64,000 bases of DNA, taken from positions 62,001-126,000 of the forward strand of contig CAVQWS010000019.1 of the NCBI GenBank assembly GCA_963717725.1. The letters are read 5' to 3'. A model generated the notes under the pieces. It was not told where the DNA came from and made no database searches. It was given only the letters and a program-made list of their open reading frames with translations. A program made the translations under genes and the position numbers. The DNA comes from AC-32 sp963717725 (lineage in GTDB: Bacteria; Actinomycetota; Thermoleophilia; Gaiellales; Gaiellaceae). Numbering within the stretch: position 1 is the stretch's first letter; each line of letters begins with the position of its first letter. This document shows positions 27,835-37,614 of this stretch, piece after piece.

Positions 27835-28199
27835 TGTGCCTCCTTCGACTCCATCTCGGGCCCGTGGTCGTGGCCGAGCAGGTGCAGCAGCCCGTGAACG
27901 AGCGGCGGTCTCCACTCGGCGCCGGCGACCTGCGGGCAGAGCACCGCGTCGCCGAGCTGCCGCGGCAGGCCGGGCGCGAGCTCGTCGCGCGCGTCGATCG
28001 GGAACGAAAGCACGTTCGTCACCTCGTCTACGCCCAGGTGGTCGCGCTTGAGCGTGCGCATCTCCTCCGGGCCGACGAAGTGCAGCCCGAGCTCGCCGTC
28101 CTCGACGCCCTCGCCGGCCAGCACGCTCCGCGCCAGCTCGGCCGCTGCCTCCTCGTCGACCTTCACGCCGCTGCGGTTCGACACCTCGACCGAGATCAT
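27822..28199 (-). CDS. ybeY: Endoribonuclease YbeY (rRNA maturation factor)
   Basis: The 125-residue product has the zinc motif HGLLHLLGHDH and the conserved LKRDHLGVDEVTNVLSFP. YbeY takes part in 16S rRNA 3' end processing and 70S quality control. It starts at ATG 28199, four bases after the phoH stop, the usual pair. It overlaps the start of the lipid kinase fusion. Confidence 0.93.
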   Translation of the reverse strand: MISVEVSNRSGVKVDEEAAAELARSVLAGEGVEDGELGLHFVGPEEMRTLKRDHLGVDEVTNVLSFPIDARDELAPGLPRQLGDAVLCPQVAGAEWRPPLVHGLLHLLGHDHGPEMESKEAQWSA

Positions 28200-28203
28200 C
28201 GCG

Positions 28204-29163
28204 CTACCGGCTGCGCTGCGTGCCCGTCTCCTCAGCATGCAGCTTGTAGGCCTCGACGATCCGCTGGACGAGCTTGTGGCGGACGACATCCTCGTGCCCG
28301 AAGCGGATGAAGGCGATGCCGTCGATCGAGCCGAGGATGTCCTGTACCTGGATCAGGCCCGAGGCCTGCTCGCGGGGAAGGTCGATCTGCGTGATGTCGC
28401 CGGTGACGACGACCTTGGAGCCGAAGCCGAGCCGCGTCAGGAACATCTGCATCTGCTCGGGGCTCGTGTTCTGGGCCTCGTCGAGGATGATGAACGAGTC
28501 GTTCAGGGTTCGGCCGCGCATGAACGCGAGCGGCGCGACCTCGATCGTGCCCTTCTCCATGTAGGCGGCCAGGCGATCGGGGTCGAGCATGTCGTAGAGC
28601 GCGTCGAACAGCGGCCGCAGGTACGGATCGACCTTGGCGAGCATGTCGCCGGGAAGGAAGCCGAGCCGTTCGCCGGCCTCGACCGCGGGCCGCGTGAGGA
28701 TGATCCGGCCGACCTCGCGGTCGGACAGCGCGGCGACGGCGAGCGCCATCGCCAGATAGGTCTTGCCGGTGCCCGCGGGGCCGATCGCGAAGGTGACCGT
28801 GTGCCGGCGGATCGCGTCGACGTAGTGCTTCTGGTTGACCGTCTTCGGCGAGATCTTCTTGCCGCGGTGGCGCCAGACGACGTCTTCGAGCACCTCGCGC
28901 AGGTCCTCGGCCTGGTCGAGCGCCGAGAGCACGGCGTCGACGGTGCCCGGCCCGATCTCGTGCCCGCCCTCGACCAGCTCGGCGAGCTCGTCGACGACCG
29001 CGCGGGCCTGGACGACGTTCGGGTCGTCGCCCTCGATCGTCAGGCGGTTGCCGCGCAGCTGCAGGGTGATCCGCAGCCGCTCGCGGAGCGCATCGAGCAC
29101 GCCGTCGCCGACGGTCGCCAGCTCGGCCGCAACGTCGTTCGAGACGGAAAGAACTTCCTGCAC
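28204..29163 (-). CDS. phoH: PhoH-like ATPase
   Basis: The 319-residue product has an N-terminal KH-like region (RITLQLRGNRLTIEGDDPNV) followed by the PhoH ATPase: GPAGTGKTYLAMALA, LTRPAVEAGERLGFLPGD, FIILDEAQNTSPEQMQMFL and VVVTGDITQIDLP. It is thought to work on RNA together with YbeY. I start it at GTG 29163 (VQEVLSVSN); the longer frame upstream would read through the intergenic repeat at 29211-29266. Confidence 0.9.
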   Translation of the reverse strand: MQEVLSVSNDVAAELATVGDGVLDALRERLRITLQLRGNRLTIEGDDPNVVQARAVVDELAELVEGGHEIGPGTVDAVLSALDQAEDLREVLEDVVWRHRGKKISPKTVNQKHYVDAIRRHTVTFAIGPAGTGKTYLAMALAVAALSDREVGRIILTRPAVEAGERLGFLPGDMLAKVDPYLRPLFDALYDMLDPDRLAAYMEKGTIEVAPLAFMRGRTLNDSFIILDEAQNTSPEQMQMFLTRLGFGSKVVVTGDITQIDLPREQASGLIQVQDILGSIDGIAFIRFGHEDVVRHKLVQRIVEAYKLHAEETGTQRSR

Positions 29164-29210
29164 AGCGCGCTCAGTGTAGGCGCTGGACAGGCTCGCACCG
29201 CCGCCCGCGC

Positions 29211-29266
29211 CGTGTCGGTTTCGGCACGAAATCGGGACAGACACGTGCGGTCTTGCTCGGTAGGCT
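29211..29266 (+). repeat. Intergenic repeat, copy C (reverse to the others)
   Basis: On the plus strand it reads TTTCGGCACGAAATCGG, then GACAGACACGTGC, 13 bases from CACGTG to TAGGCT. It lies between the yqeY stop and the phoH start but points toward yqeY, so if it held a promoter this one would run antisense. Shared core with copies A, B and D. Confidence 0.75.
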
Positions 29267-29313
29267 CGCAGTGGGGAGGAGGCCGGGCGCGCCTTGTTAC
29301 AGGGAGACCCGGG

Positions 29314-29757
29314 TCAGGCGAGCTTCTCGCGCACAAGCTGGCTGACGAACGAGCCGTCGGCGCGGCCCGCGACCTGCGGCATCACGTCCGCCATCACGCG
29401 CCCGATGTCGCGCATGCTCGTCGCGCCGACCTCGGCGATCGCGTCGTCGACGATCTCCTCGAGCTCGTCCTCCGAGAGCGGCTCGGGCATGAACTCCTCG
29501 AGCACGGCCAGCTCGCGCTCCTCGCCGTCCGCCTGCTCCTCGCGCCCGCCGTCGCGGAAGGCCTCCGCGGCCTCGGTGCGCTTCTTGCGCTCCCGCTGCA
29601 GCACCTGCAGCTCCTCGTCGTCGTGCAGCGGCCGCTGCAGCTCCTTCTCCGCCGACCGCAGACTCGAGAGGATCAGCCGCAGCGTGTCGCGACGCTCGGC
29701 GTCACGGGCGGTCATCGCCTGCTTGAGCTCGTCCTCCAGCCGCCGGATCAGGCTCAT
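29314..29757 (-). CDS. GatB/YqeY-domain protein
   Basis: The 147-residue helical protein has the YqeY layout: DELKQAMTARDAERRDTLRL, LQRERKKRTEAAEAFRDGGR, FMPEPLSEDELEEIVDDAI and GRVMADVMPQVAGRADGSFV. The domain is homologous to the tRNA-binding tail of the amidotransferase GatB. YqeY proteins may act on misacylated tRNA, but the role is unproven. Its ATG overlaps the stop of the HIT gene. Confidence 0.9.
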   Translation of the reverse strand: MSLIRRLEDELKQAMTARDAERRDTLRLILSSLRSAEKELQRPLHDDEELQVLQRERKKRTEAAEAFRDGGREEQADGEERELAVLEEFMPEPLSEDELEEIVDDAIAEVGATSMRDIGRVMADVMPQVAGRADGSFVSQLVREKLA

Positions 29758-30083
29758 GCGGGCAGCTCCTGCACGCGCCCGCCGAGCACGTGCCAGTGCA
29801 GATGGAACACGGTCTGGCCTGCGCCCTCCCCCACGTTCACGACGACACGATAGTCCTCGAGGCCGACTTCTTTCGCTGTCTCGGCGATGAAGTCGAGCAT
29901 GCGCTTGGCCTCCTCGGCCGGGAAATCGGAGATCTCGCGGAACGACGAGACGTGCCGCTCGGGCAGGACGAGCAGATGAGTGTCCGCCTTTGGGGCGATG
30001 TCGCGAACGGCGACGAAGCCGTCCGCGGCGCGCAAATGGTCGCCCTCATGGACGAGCGTGCAGAAGAGGCAGTCCTCAGGCAG
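29754..30083 (-). CDS. HIT-family nucleotide-binding hydrolase (probable CTG start)
   Basis: The 109-residue product has the zinc Cys pair at its start (EDCLFCTLV) and the histidine triad HLHWHVLGG. HIT proteins hydrolyse nucleoside phosphoramidates and related adducts. No ATG, GTG or TTG lies in frame near the beginning. A CTG at 30083 is eight bases after GAGGAGGGG, which is an excellent ribosome-binding site, and reads LPEDCLFC, the right place for this family. It would overlap the methylthiotransferase stop by 8 bases. Confidence 0.85.
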   Translation of the reverse strand: MPEDCLFCTLVHEGDHLRAADGFVAVRDIAPKADTHLLVLPERHVSSFREISDFPAEEAKRMLDFIAETAKEVGLEDYRVVVNVGEGAGQTVFHLHWHVLGGRVQELPA

Positions 30084-31266
30084 CGCGGATCCCCTCCTCG
30101 GTGACCGCCCCGCCGCGGACGCGCACGAGCTCGCCGACCGGTGCATCGACGAGCCAGGGCGAGTAGTCGTCGCCGTAGCCCCGTCCGGGCCGGTCGACGA
30201 GCACGACGTCCTCGCGGCCGAGCTTCTCGCGCCAGCGGGCAAGGCTCGCGGCGCGCGAGGCCTCCCGCAGACGGGCGCTGCGGTCGCGCTTGACCTCGCA
30301 CGGGACGGTGTCAGCCGCGGCAGTCGCAGTGCCCGGGCGAGGCGAGTACGGGAAGACGTGGACGCTCGAGACGCCGGCCGCCTCGACCACCTCCAGCGTG
30401 CGGCGAAAGGCTCGCTCGTCCTCGGCGGGGAAGCCGACGATCACGTCGGTGGTCAGGTTGAAGTCGCCGAGCGGCTCGAGCCGCCGCAGGTACGTGGCGG
30501 CGTCGTAGCGGCGGCCCATCGCGCGGAGCACGCCGTCGTCGCCGGACTGGAGCGGCACGTGCAGGTGGCCTGCGACCGTCGGCGTGTCACGCAGGGCGGC
30601 GGCGAGCTCGTCGCCCACGTGGTTGATCTCGATCGAGGACAGGCGCAGGCGGGCGAGCCCCGGCGTCGAGCCGGCCTCACGCACGAGCCGCGGCAACCCG
30701 TAGCCCGCCTCGCGATCGCGGTAGCAGCCGAGGTTGATCCCGGTGAGGACGACCTCGCGGTGGCCCTGCTCGACGCGCCGCCTGACCTCGCGGAGAACCG
30801 CCTCGGCGCGGCGGCTGCGCGAAGCGCCGCGCACCTGCGGGATCACGCAGAAGTTGCACGAGAAGCTGCAGCCGTCCTGCACTTTGACGAAGGCGCGGAT
30901 GCGGTCGAGCCGAGCGGCGTCGCGGACGCAGCCGATCGCGCCGACGTCGCGCGCGACCGCCTCCGGCGTCTCCTCGCTGCGGCGGCCGACGACCACGACG
31001 TTCTCAGGCAGGCCGGCGAAGCCGTCGGCGTCGAGGTTCGCGCCGCACCCCGTCACGTAGACGCGCCGGTGCGTGCGGGCCGCTCGCGCAGCTGCGTGAC
31101 GCGACTTGCGCACCGCCTCGTGCGTGACGCAGCAGGTGTTGACGATCGCAACCTCGGCGCCGTGGCCGCGCTCCGAATGTCCGTCGGCAAGCAGGCGCTC
31201 GCGGATCTCCTGCGCGTCGACGTGCGAGACCTTGCAGCCGAGAAAGCGGACCGAGAAGGTCGCCAC
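30076..31266 (-). CDS. mtaB: tRNA t6A37 methylthiotransferase, MtaB-like
   Basis: The enzyme turns t6A at position 37 of certain tRNAs into ms2t6A. The 396-residue product (GTG 31266) has the UPF0004 domain (FLGCKVSHVDAQEIRERL, VNTCCVTHEAVRKSRHA), the radical-SAM cluster motif CSFSCNFCVIPQVRG, and a C-terminal TRAM-like part. The order is typical and gene neighbours (prmA, HIT, yqeY) are conserved for actinobacteria. The stop lies inside the HIT gene start region. Confidence 0.9.
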   Translation of the reverse strand: MATFSVRFLGCKVSHVDAQEIRERLLADGHSERGHGAEVAIVNTCCVTHEAVRKSRHAAARAARTHRRVYVTGCGANLDADGFAGLPENVVVVGRRSEETPEAVARDVGAIGCVRDAARLDRIRAFVKVQDGCSFSCNFCVIPQVRGASRSRRAEAVLREVRRRVEQGHREVVLTGINLGCYRDREAGYGLPRLVREAGSTPGLARLRLSSIEINHVGDELAAALRDTPTVAGHLHVPLQSGDDGVLRAMGRRYDAATYLRRLEPLGDFNLTTDVIVGFPAEDERAFRRTLEVVEAAGVSSVHVFPYSPRPGTATAAADTVPCEVKRDRSARLREASRAASLARWREKLGREDVVLVDRPGRGYGDDYSPWLVDAPVGELVRVRGGAVTEEGIRAA

Positions 31267-31277
31267 GGCGCGGGACT

Positions 31278-32042
31278 CTACTCCTCGCGCCGAAACAGGT
31301 CGGCCGCCCAGCCTCCCTCCGTGACCCGTTGTTCGCGGCGGAATCCCTCTGGCGCAGGCTTGTCGCGCTCGAGGTAGCCGGAAGCGACGATCGTGCCGGC
31401 GTCGAGGCGCGGGATCACCAAGGCCACGCTCTCCGCCGAGATGTTTGCGACCGCCGCATCCGCGGCGGGGAGCGGCTCGACCAGCGCATCGGCGAGCCGC
31501 ACCTCGAGCTCGACCCCGTTCTCGGCAGCGTTCCGCTGGGTGGCCTCGACCGCTGCCGGGTCGTGGTCGACGGCAAGCACGGGCGCAAAGCCGAGGCGAA
31601 CGGCAGCGATCGCGAGCACGCCCGAGCCGCAGCCGACGTCGAGCAGGCTCCCGCGCTCGAGCCCGTCGAGCAGCTCCAGGCAGAGGCGCGTGGTCGCATG
31701 ACCACCGGTGCCGAATGCGCGCCCGGGGTCGACCACGATCGCCTCCACACCGTCGGGCGGCGTCTCCCACGGCGGCCCGATCCAGAGTCGGCCGACACGC
31801 ACAGGCCGGTGAAAGTTGCGCCAGCGCTCCCCCCAGTCGGCCGGCACGTCGTCGGCGCGCACCTCGCCGAACGCCGCCCAGAGACGCTCCTCCCCCGCGT
31901 CGTCGGTGTACGCGACCAGCTCCAGGCCGTCGGTGTGCTCGATCTCCTCGAAACCCTGCGGGAAGAGCTCGAGCATCAGCGCCCGCGCAGGCTCGGCGCG
32001 CTCGATCGGGACTGACGCGGAGACGCGGCGGAGCGGGCTCAG
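31278..32042 (-). CDS. prmA: Ribosomal protein L11 methyltransferase (probable CTG start)
   Basis: PrmA trimethylates ribosomal protein L11. The 254-residue product has SAM motif I LLDVGCGSGVLAIAAVRLG, PGRAFGTGGHATTRLCLELL, and VANISAESV. The first ATG is at 31976 (MLELFPQGFEE), but the family's N-terminal strand is clearly coded just upstream: RRVSASVPIERAEPARAL. The only start that includes it is CTG 32042, which overlaps the dnaJ stop as CTGA, just like the ATGA and GTGA fusions elsewhere here. Confidence 0.88.
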   Translation of the reverse strand: MSPLRRVSASVPIERAEPARALMLELFPQGFEEIEHTDGLELVAYTDDAGEERLWAAFGEVRADDVPADWGERWRNFHRPVRVGRLWIGPPWETPPDGVEAIVVDPGRAFGTGGHATTRLCLELLDGLERGSLLDVGCGSGVLAIAAVRLGFAPVLAVDHDPAAVEATQRNAAENGVELEVRLADALVEPLPAADAAVANISAESVALVIPRLDAGTIVASGYLERDKPAPEGFRREQRVTEGGWAADLFRREE

Positions 32043-33157
32043 CGGAAGGCGCTCTTCAGCTTCTGGAAGAACCCCTCGTCCGCCTCGTAGGTCTCGTCGG
32101 AGGCGCTGCGCTCGAACTCCTCGAGCAGGTGCTGCTGCTCCTCGGTCAGCCGCCGCGGGACCTGGACGTTCACGAGCACGCGCTGGTCGCCACGGCCGAA
32201 GCCCTGCAGCACCGGCATCCCCTTTCCGCGCAGCACGTGCAGCTTTCCCGGCTGCGTTCCGGGCTCGAGCTCCAGCTCGAGCTCGCCGTCCAGCGTCGGC
32301 ACCTGCACGGTGGTGCCGAGCGCCGCCTCGGTCATGGTCAGGTCGACCGTGCAGAAGAGGTCGTTGCCCTCGCGTACGAGCCGCGGGTGCGGCTTGACCC
32401 GAACCTGGACGTACACGTCGCCGGCGCGCGCGCCGAGCATCCCGGCATGGCCCTCGCCGGAGATGCGGATCTGCTGGCCGTCATGGATTCCGGGCGGCAC
32501 CTCGACCTCGAGCGTCCGCTCCTCGACGGTGCGGCCGGAGCCGTCGCATTCCAGGCAGGGGTGCTCGACCACCCGGCCGGCGCCGTTGCAAGCTGGGCAG
32601 GTCTGCGAGCGCACGAACTCGCCGAGCATCGTGCGCGTCACCTGCTGCAGCCGGCCACGGCCGTCACAGGTGGCGCAGACGACCGGCTCGGTGCCGGGCC
32701 TCGCGCCGCTCCCGCCGCAGGTCGCGCACGGAACAGTGACCGGGAACGGCACCTGCCGGGTGGTGCCCGTGGCCGCCTCCGCGAGCTCGAGCTCGATCTG
32801 CGCGGCGATATCGGCACCGCGGGCGCTCCGCGCACGGCCTCCCGCCCCGAACAGGTCGTCGCCGAAGAAGGCGCCGAACAGGTCGGCGAGGCTGCCCAGG
32901 TCGACCGTGGTCGGCGTGAAGCCGCCGCCACGCAGGCCGTCGTGGCCGTACCGGTCGTAGAGCTCCCGCGTCTCGCGCTTCGAGAGCACCTCGTACGCCT
33001 CGACCAACTCGCGGAAGCGCTCCTCCGCGTCAGGCGCCTCGGAGACGTCGGGGTGCAGCGTGCGGGCGTGGCGCCGGAACGCCTTCTTGATCTCGCCCTC
33101 GTCGGCGGACCTCGCGACACCGAGCAGCTCGTAGTAGTCGCGTCGGCTCGTCGCCAT
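32039..33157 (-). CDS. dnaJ: Chaperone DnaJ
   Basis: The 372-residue co-chaperone has the J domain with HPD (KKAFRRHARTLHPDVSEAPD), a short Gly/Phe region, four zinc-binding CxxCxGxG repeats (CATCGGSGAR, CATCDGRGRL, CPACNGAGRV, CLECDGSGRT) and the two substrate-binding barrels. It delivers unfolded proteins to DnaK. It follows hrcA after nine bases. dnaK and grpE are not in this window, so this is probably the actinobacterial hrcA-dnaJ2 unit. Confidence 0.94.
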   Translation of the reverse strand: MATSRRDYYELLGVARSADEGEIKKAFRRHARTLHPDVSEAPDAEERFRELVEAYEVLSKRETRELYDRYGHDGLRGGGFTPTTVDLGSLADLFGAFFGDDLFGAGGRARSARGADIAAQIELELAEAATGTTRQVPFPVTVPCATCGGSGARPGTEPVVCATCDGRGRLQQVTRTMLGEFVRSQTCPACNGAGRVVEHPCLECDGSGRTVEERTLEVEVPPGIHDGQQIRISGEGHAGMLGARAGDVYVQVRVKPHPRLVREGNDLFCTVDLTMTEAALGTTVQVPTLDGELELELEPGTQPGKLHVLRGKGMPVLQGFGRGDQRVLVNVQVPRRLTEEQQHLLEEFERSASDETYEADEGFFQKLKSAFR

Positions 33158-33166
33158 CCGCTGAGC

Positions 33167-34213
33167 CTAGTTGTCCTCGTAGACGTCTTCGACGAAGCGC
33201 GAGAGCTCGGCCGCGGCCGCCCGCACCGAGCGGATCGCCTTGTCGTAGTCCATCCGCACCGGGCCCAGCAGCGTGACCGCGCCGAGCGTCCGGTTGGTCA
33301 GGCCGTACGAGGCGCCGACGAGCGAGAGCTCGCGCAGCGCCGGATGGTCGAGCTCCGGCCCGACTCGGACGAACGGCCGGCGCGGGTCGAGCGCCTGGCT
33401 GAGCACGCCGAGCAGCGCCGCCCGCTTCTCGAGCACCTCGAGCAGCCGCTGGTAGCTCTCGAGCTCGCGGCCGTGGAGGTCCTCGAGCAGGCCCGCGGTG
33501 CCACCGACGTACAGGCTCTGCTCCTCGGCGGCGAGCGCCTCCTCGAACAGCGGCCGCAACGCGGCGACGAAGGCCGACTCGCGTGTGCCGAGTGCCGGCT
33601 CGTCGAGGCGGCGGCGCAACCTGCTGCTCCCGAGCTCGAGGCCGGCGACGCGGTCGTTCAGGTACTGCGTCGCCCAGTTGACGAGGCCGGGGTCGACGGG
33701 CTCGCCGAAGCGGAAGACCCGCTTCGTGACGCTGCCCGTCGAGGTGATCACGACGACCATCACGACCTGCGGCTGGAGCAGCAGCACCTCGACGTGGCGC
33801 ACGGTCGCGGTCCCGAGCGGCGGAGCCGAGACGAGCGCCAGCAGCCGCGTCAGCTCGGAGAGCATCTCGGTGGTCGCCTGCAACGCGGAGTCGACCTCGT
33901 TGCGCGCGGCCGTCAGGTCGAGCGGGAAGCCGCCCGGCTGCGGGTCGAGCCGCTCGAGCAGCCGGTCGGCGTAGTAGCGGTAGCCGCGCTCGGTCGGCAC
34001 GCGACCGGCCGAGGTGTGCGGGTGTGTCAGCAGGCCGAGCCGCTCGAGCACGGCGAGGTCGCTGCGCACCGTCGAGGGCGAGACGTCCAGCCCGATGCGC
34101 TCGAGCAGCGTGCGCGAGCCGACCGGCTCCCGGCTGGCGACGTACTCCTCGACCACGCCGCGGAGGATCGTCCGCTGGCGGCCGGTGAGCTCGATCTCGA
34201 CTGCATCGCGCAT
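33167..34213 (-). CDS. hrcA: Heat-inducible transcription repressor HrcA
   Basis: HrcA represses chaperone genes at the CIRCE operator. The 348-residue product has an N-terminal winged helix (GRQRTILRGVVEEYVASREP, SPSTVRSDLAVLERLGLLTH), a GAF-like dimer region and the conserved C-terminal GLTNRTLGAVTLLGPVRMDY. The start is ATG 34213, after ATAAAAT, and little room is left for a leader. No CIRCE inverted repeat is seen upstream of this gene. Confidence 0.93.
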   Translation of the reverse strand: MRDAVEIELTGRQRTILRGVVEEYVASREPVGSRTLLERIGLDVSPSTVRSDLAVLERLGLLTHPHTSAGRVPTERGYRYYADRLLERLDPQPGGFPLDLTAARNEVDSALQATTEMLSELTRLLALVSAPPLGTATVRHVEVLLLQPQVVMVVVITSTGSVTKRVFRFGEPVDPGLVNWATQYLNDRVAGLELGSSRLRRRLDEPALGTRESAFVAALRPLFEEALAAEEQSLYVGGTAGLLEDLHGRELESYQRLLEVLEKRAALLGVLSQALDPRRPFVRVGPELDHPALRELSLVGASYGLTNRTLGAVTLLGPVRMDYDKAIRSVRAAAAELSRFVEDVYEDN

Positions 34214-34224
34214 TTGCAGGGATT

Positions 34225-35317
34225 TTATGCGAGCAGCTCCGCCGTGACGCCGCCGCCGAGGAAGCGACCGCGCTCGGTCAGGGTCAGCGCGCTGCCCTGC
34301 CCGCGCGACCAGGCCGAGCCGCTCGAGCCGCTCGACGGCGGCCGCGTCCACCGCGTCGCCGAGGCCGTCGAGCGAGAGCGGCTCGTCCAGCCGCAGCCCG
34401 AGCAGGACGCGCTCGGAGCTGCGCACCTGCGCCGGCAGCTCCTCGAGCTCGCGCTCCGGCCGCTCGCCCGCCGCAGCGAGGCGAGGTAGCGCCCGAGCCG
34501 CGGCGTCGTCCTCCAGCGCCGGCCCGCGATCGTGGAGACGGCGCCGATCCCGAGGCCGAGGTAGTCGCGGCCGCGCCAGTAGGCGAGGTTGTGCCGCGAG
34601 CGCAGGTCCGGCTCCTCGCGCGACAGAAGTTGGCCGTCTCGTACCAGCGGTAGCCGGCCTCGGTCAGCCGGGCGACAACCCGTTCGAAGTACGACTCCAT
34701 CGCGTCGGCCTGGCGCGCGAGCTCCTCGCCGTGCGCGTGGGTGAACCGCGTCCCGGGCTTGGCCTCGAGCTCGTAGGCCGAGACGTGCTCCGGCTCCAGC
34801 GCGAGCGCCTCGCTCAGGTCGGCGTCCAGGTCGGCGGCGCTCTGGCCGGGGATGCCGTAGATCAGGTCGAGCGAGAGGTTGTCGAAGCCGGCCTCGCGCA
34901 GGACCGCGAACGCCCGCCGCACGTCGTCGGGCCGCGCGCGCCGCTCGAGCACCTCGAGCAGCCGCGGCTGGAAGCTCTGCGCGCCGAGCGAGATCCGCGT
35001 CACGCCGGCCTCGCGCAGCAGCGCGGCGAGCGCGGGCGTCACGGTCTCGGGATTCGCCTCGACGGTCACCTCCTCGGCCGGGGGCAGCGCGCGCAGGAGC
35101 CGCTCCAGCGACCGCGGCTCGGTCAGCGTCGGCGTCCCGCCACCGAGGAAGACGCTCTCGAGCCGCGGCGCCAAGACGTCTCCCTCGAGCGCGAGCTCGG
35201 CGAGCAGCGCGTCGACGTAGGCCTCATGCTGGCCCGAGCGTCCGACCACCGTGACGAAGTCGCAGTACCCGCAGCGCGAGGCGCAGAACGGCAGGTGCAC
35301 GTACAGGTGCCGGGCGC

Positions 35318-35321
<4 letters not shown>
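34225..35321 (-). pseudogene. hemW: HemW-like radical SAM protein, frame broken at three places
   Basis: From GTG 35321 (overlapping the lepA stop) the N-terminal 225 residues are intact: LPFCASRCGYCDFVTV with the radical-SAM cluster, VFLGGGTPTLTEPRSLERLL, TRISLGAQSFQPRLLEVLER and LDLIYGIPGQSAADLD. After YRWYETANF the family sequence continues in other frames: EEPDLRSRHNLAYWRGRDYL, then RSSERVLLGLRLDEPLSL, then GSALTLTERGRFLGGGVTAE to TAA 34225. Shifts lie near 34622, 34474 and 34300. HemW is a haem chaperone, formerly called oxygen-independent coproporphyrinogen oxidase. Three errors in 300 bases may mark a region of poor sequence or real decay. Confidence 0.82.
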
Positions 35322-37105
<1,784 letters not shown>

Positions 37106-37107
37106 GG

Positions 37108-37614
37108 CTACTGAGCGTAGCGGCGCTCGAGCCGCATCAGGCGGTGCGGGAGGCCGTCCTCCTCGACGTCGCGCACGTGGCGGAAGCCGGCCTTCTCGAA
37201 CGCTCGCCAGGAGCGGCGGTTCGCCTCCTCGACGGTCGCGACGAGCGCGGTCGTCTCGGGGCGGGCGAACGCGATCGTGCGCGCGAACTCCTGCAGGATC
37301 TCGGGGCCTAGCCCGCGGCCGACCGCATCGGGCTCGCCGACGAAGAGGTCGACGCCCGCCGCCTCGGGCTCCGCTCCGATGAGCTCGCCCCACTCGGCAT
37401 GGTGGCCGACGCGGTAGGTCTGGATCATCCCGAGCGGCCGCTCGTCCTCGAGGATTACGTAGTGGTCGACCTCGCGCCGGCCCTCGAGCGCCTCGCGCCG
37501 TTTCTCGACGGCGATCTCGAGCGGGTCGCGCCACCATTCGGCGACGTGCTCTGCGCGCAACCACGCCTCGACCTGCGGCAGGTCGGATTCCTCGAGCGGG
37601 CGGAAGCGGATCAC
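37108..37614 (-). CDS. GNAT acetyltransferase, AAC(6')-like
   Basis: The 168-residue product starts at GTG 37614, sharing one base with the murJ stop (TAGTG). It has RFRPLEESDLPQVEAWLRAE, HVAEWWRDP, GVDLFVGEPDAVGRGLGPEI and EANRRSWRAFEKAGFRHVRD. This pattern is shared by aminoglycoside 6'-N-acetyltransferases and siderophore-type acetyltransferases such as IucB/RhbD. Antibiotic resistance should not be assumed; the natural substrate is unknown. Confidence 0.85.
   Translation of the reverse strand: MIRFRPLEESDLPQVEAWLRAEHVAEWWRDPLEIAVEKRREALEGRREVDHYVILEDERPLGMIQTYRVGHHAEWGELIGAEPEAAGVDLFVGEPDAVGRGLGPEILQEFARTIAFARPETTALVATVEEANRRSWRAFEKAGFRHVRDVEEDGLPHRLMRLERRYAQ

Noticed and set aside
31445..34489. 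Very long open frame on the plus strand, antisense to prmA, dnaJ and hrcA
   Set aside because: GC-rich codon bias opens antisense frames. The translated sequence is Arg/Ala/His-rich without domains, while the minus strand codes for recognisable proteins over the same stretch.
34225..34640. Programmed frameshifting in hemW
   Set aside because: Three shifts in 300 bases, none at a slippery heptamer with a following pseudoknot that I can see; the same kind of defect affects unrelated genes.
37108..37614. Aminoglycoside resistance gene
   Set aside because: The GNAT pattern is shared with siderophore and other acetyltransferases, and the housekeeping setting beside lepA and murJ gives no sign of acquired resistance.
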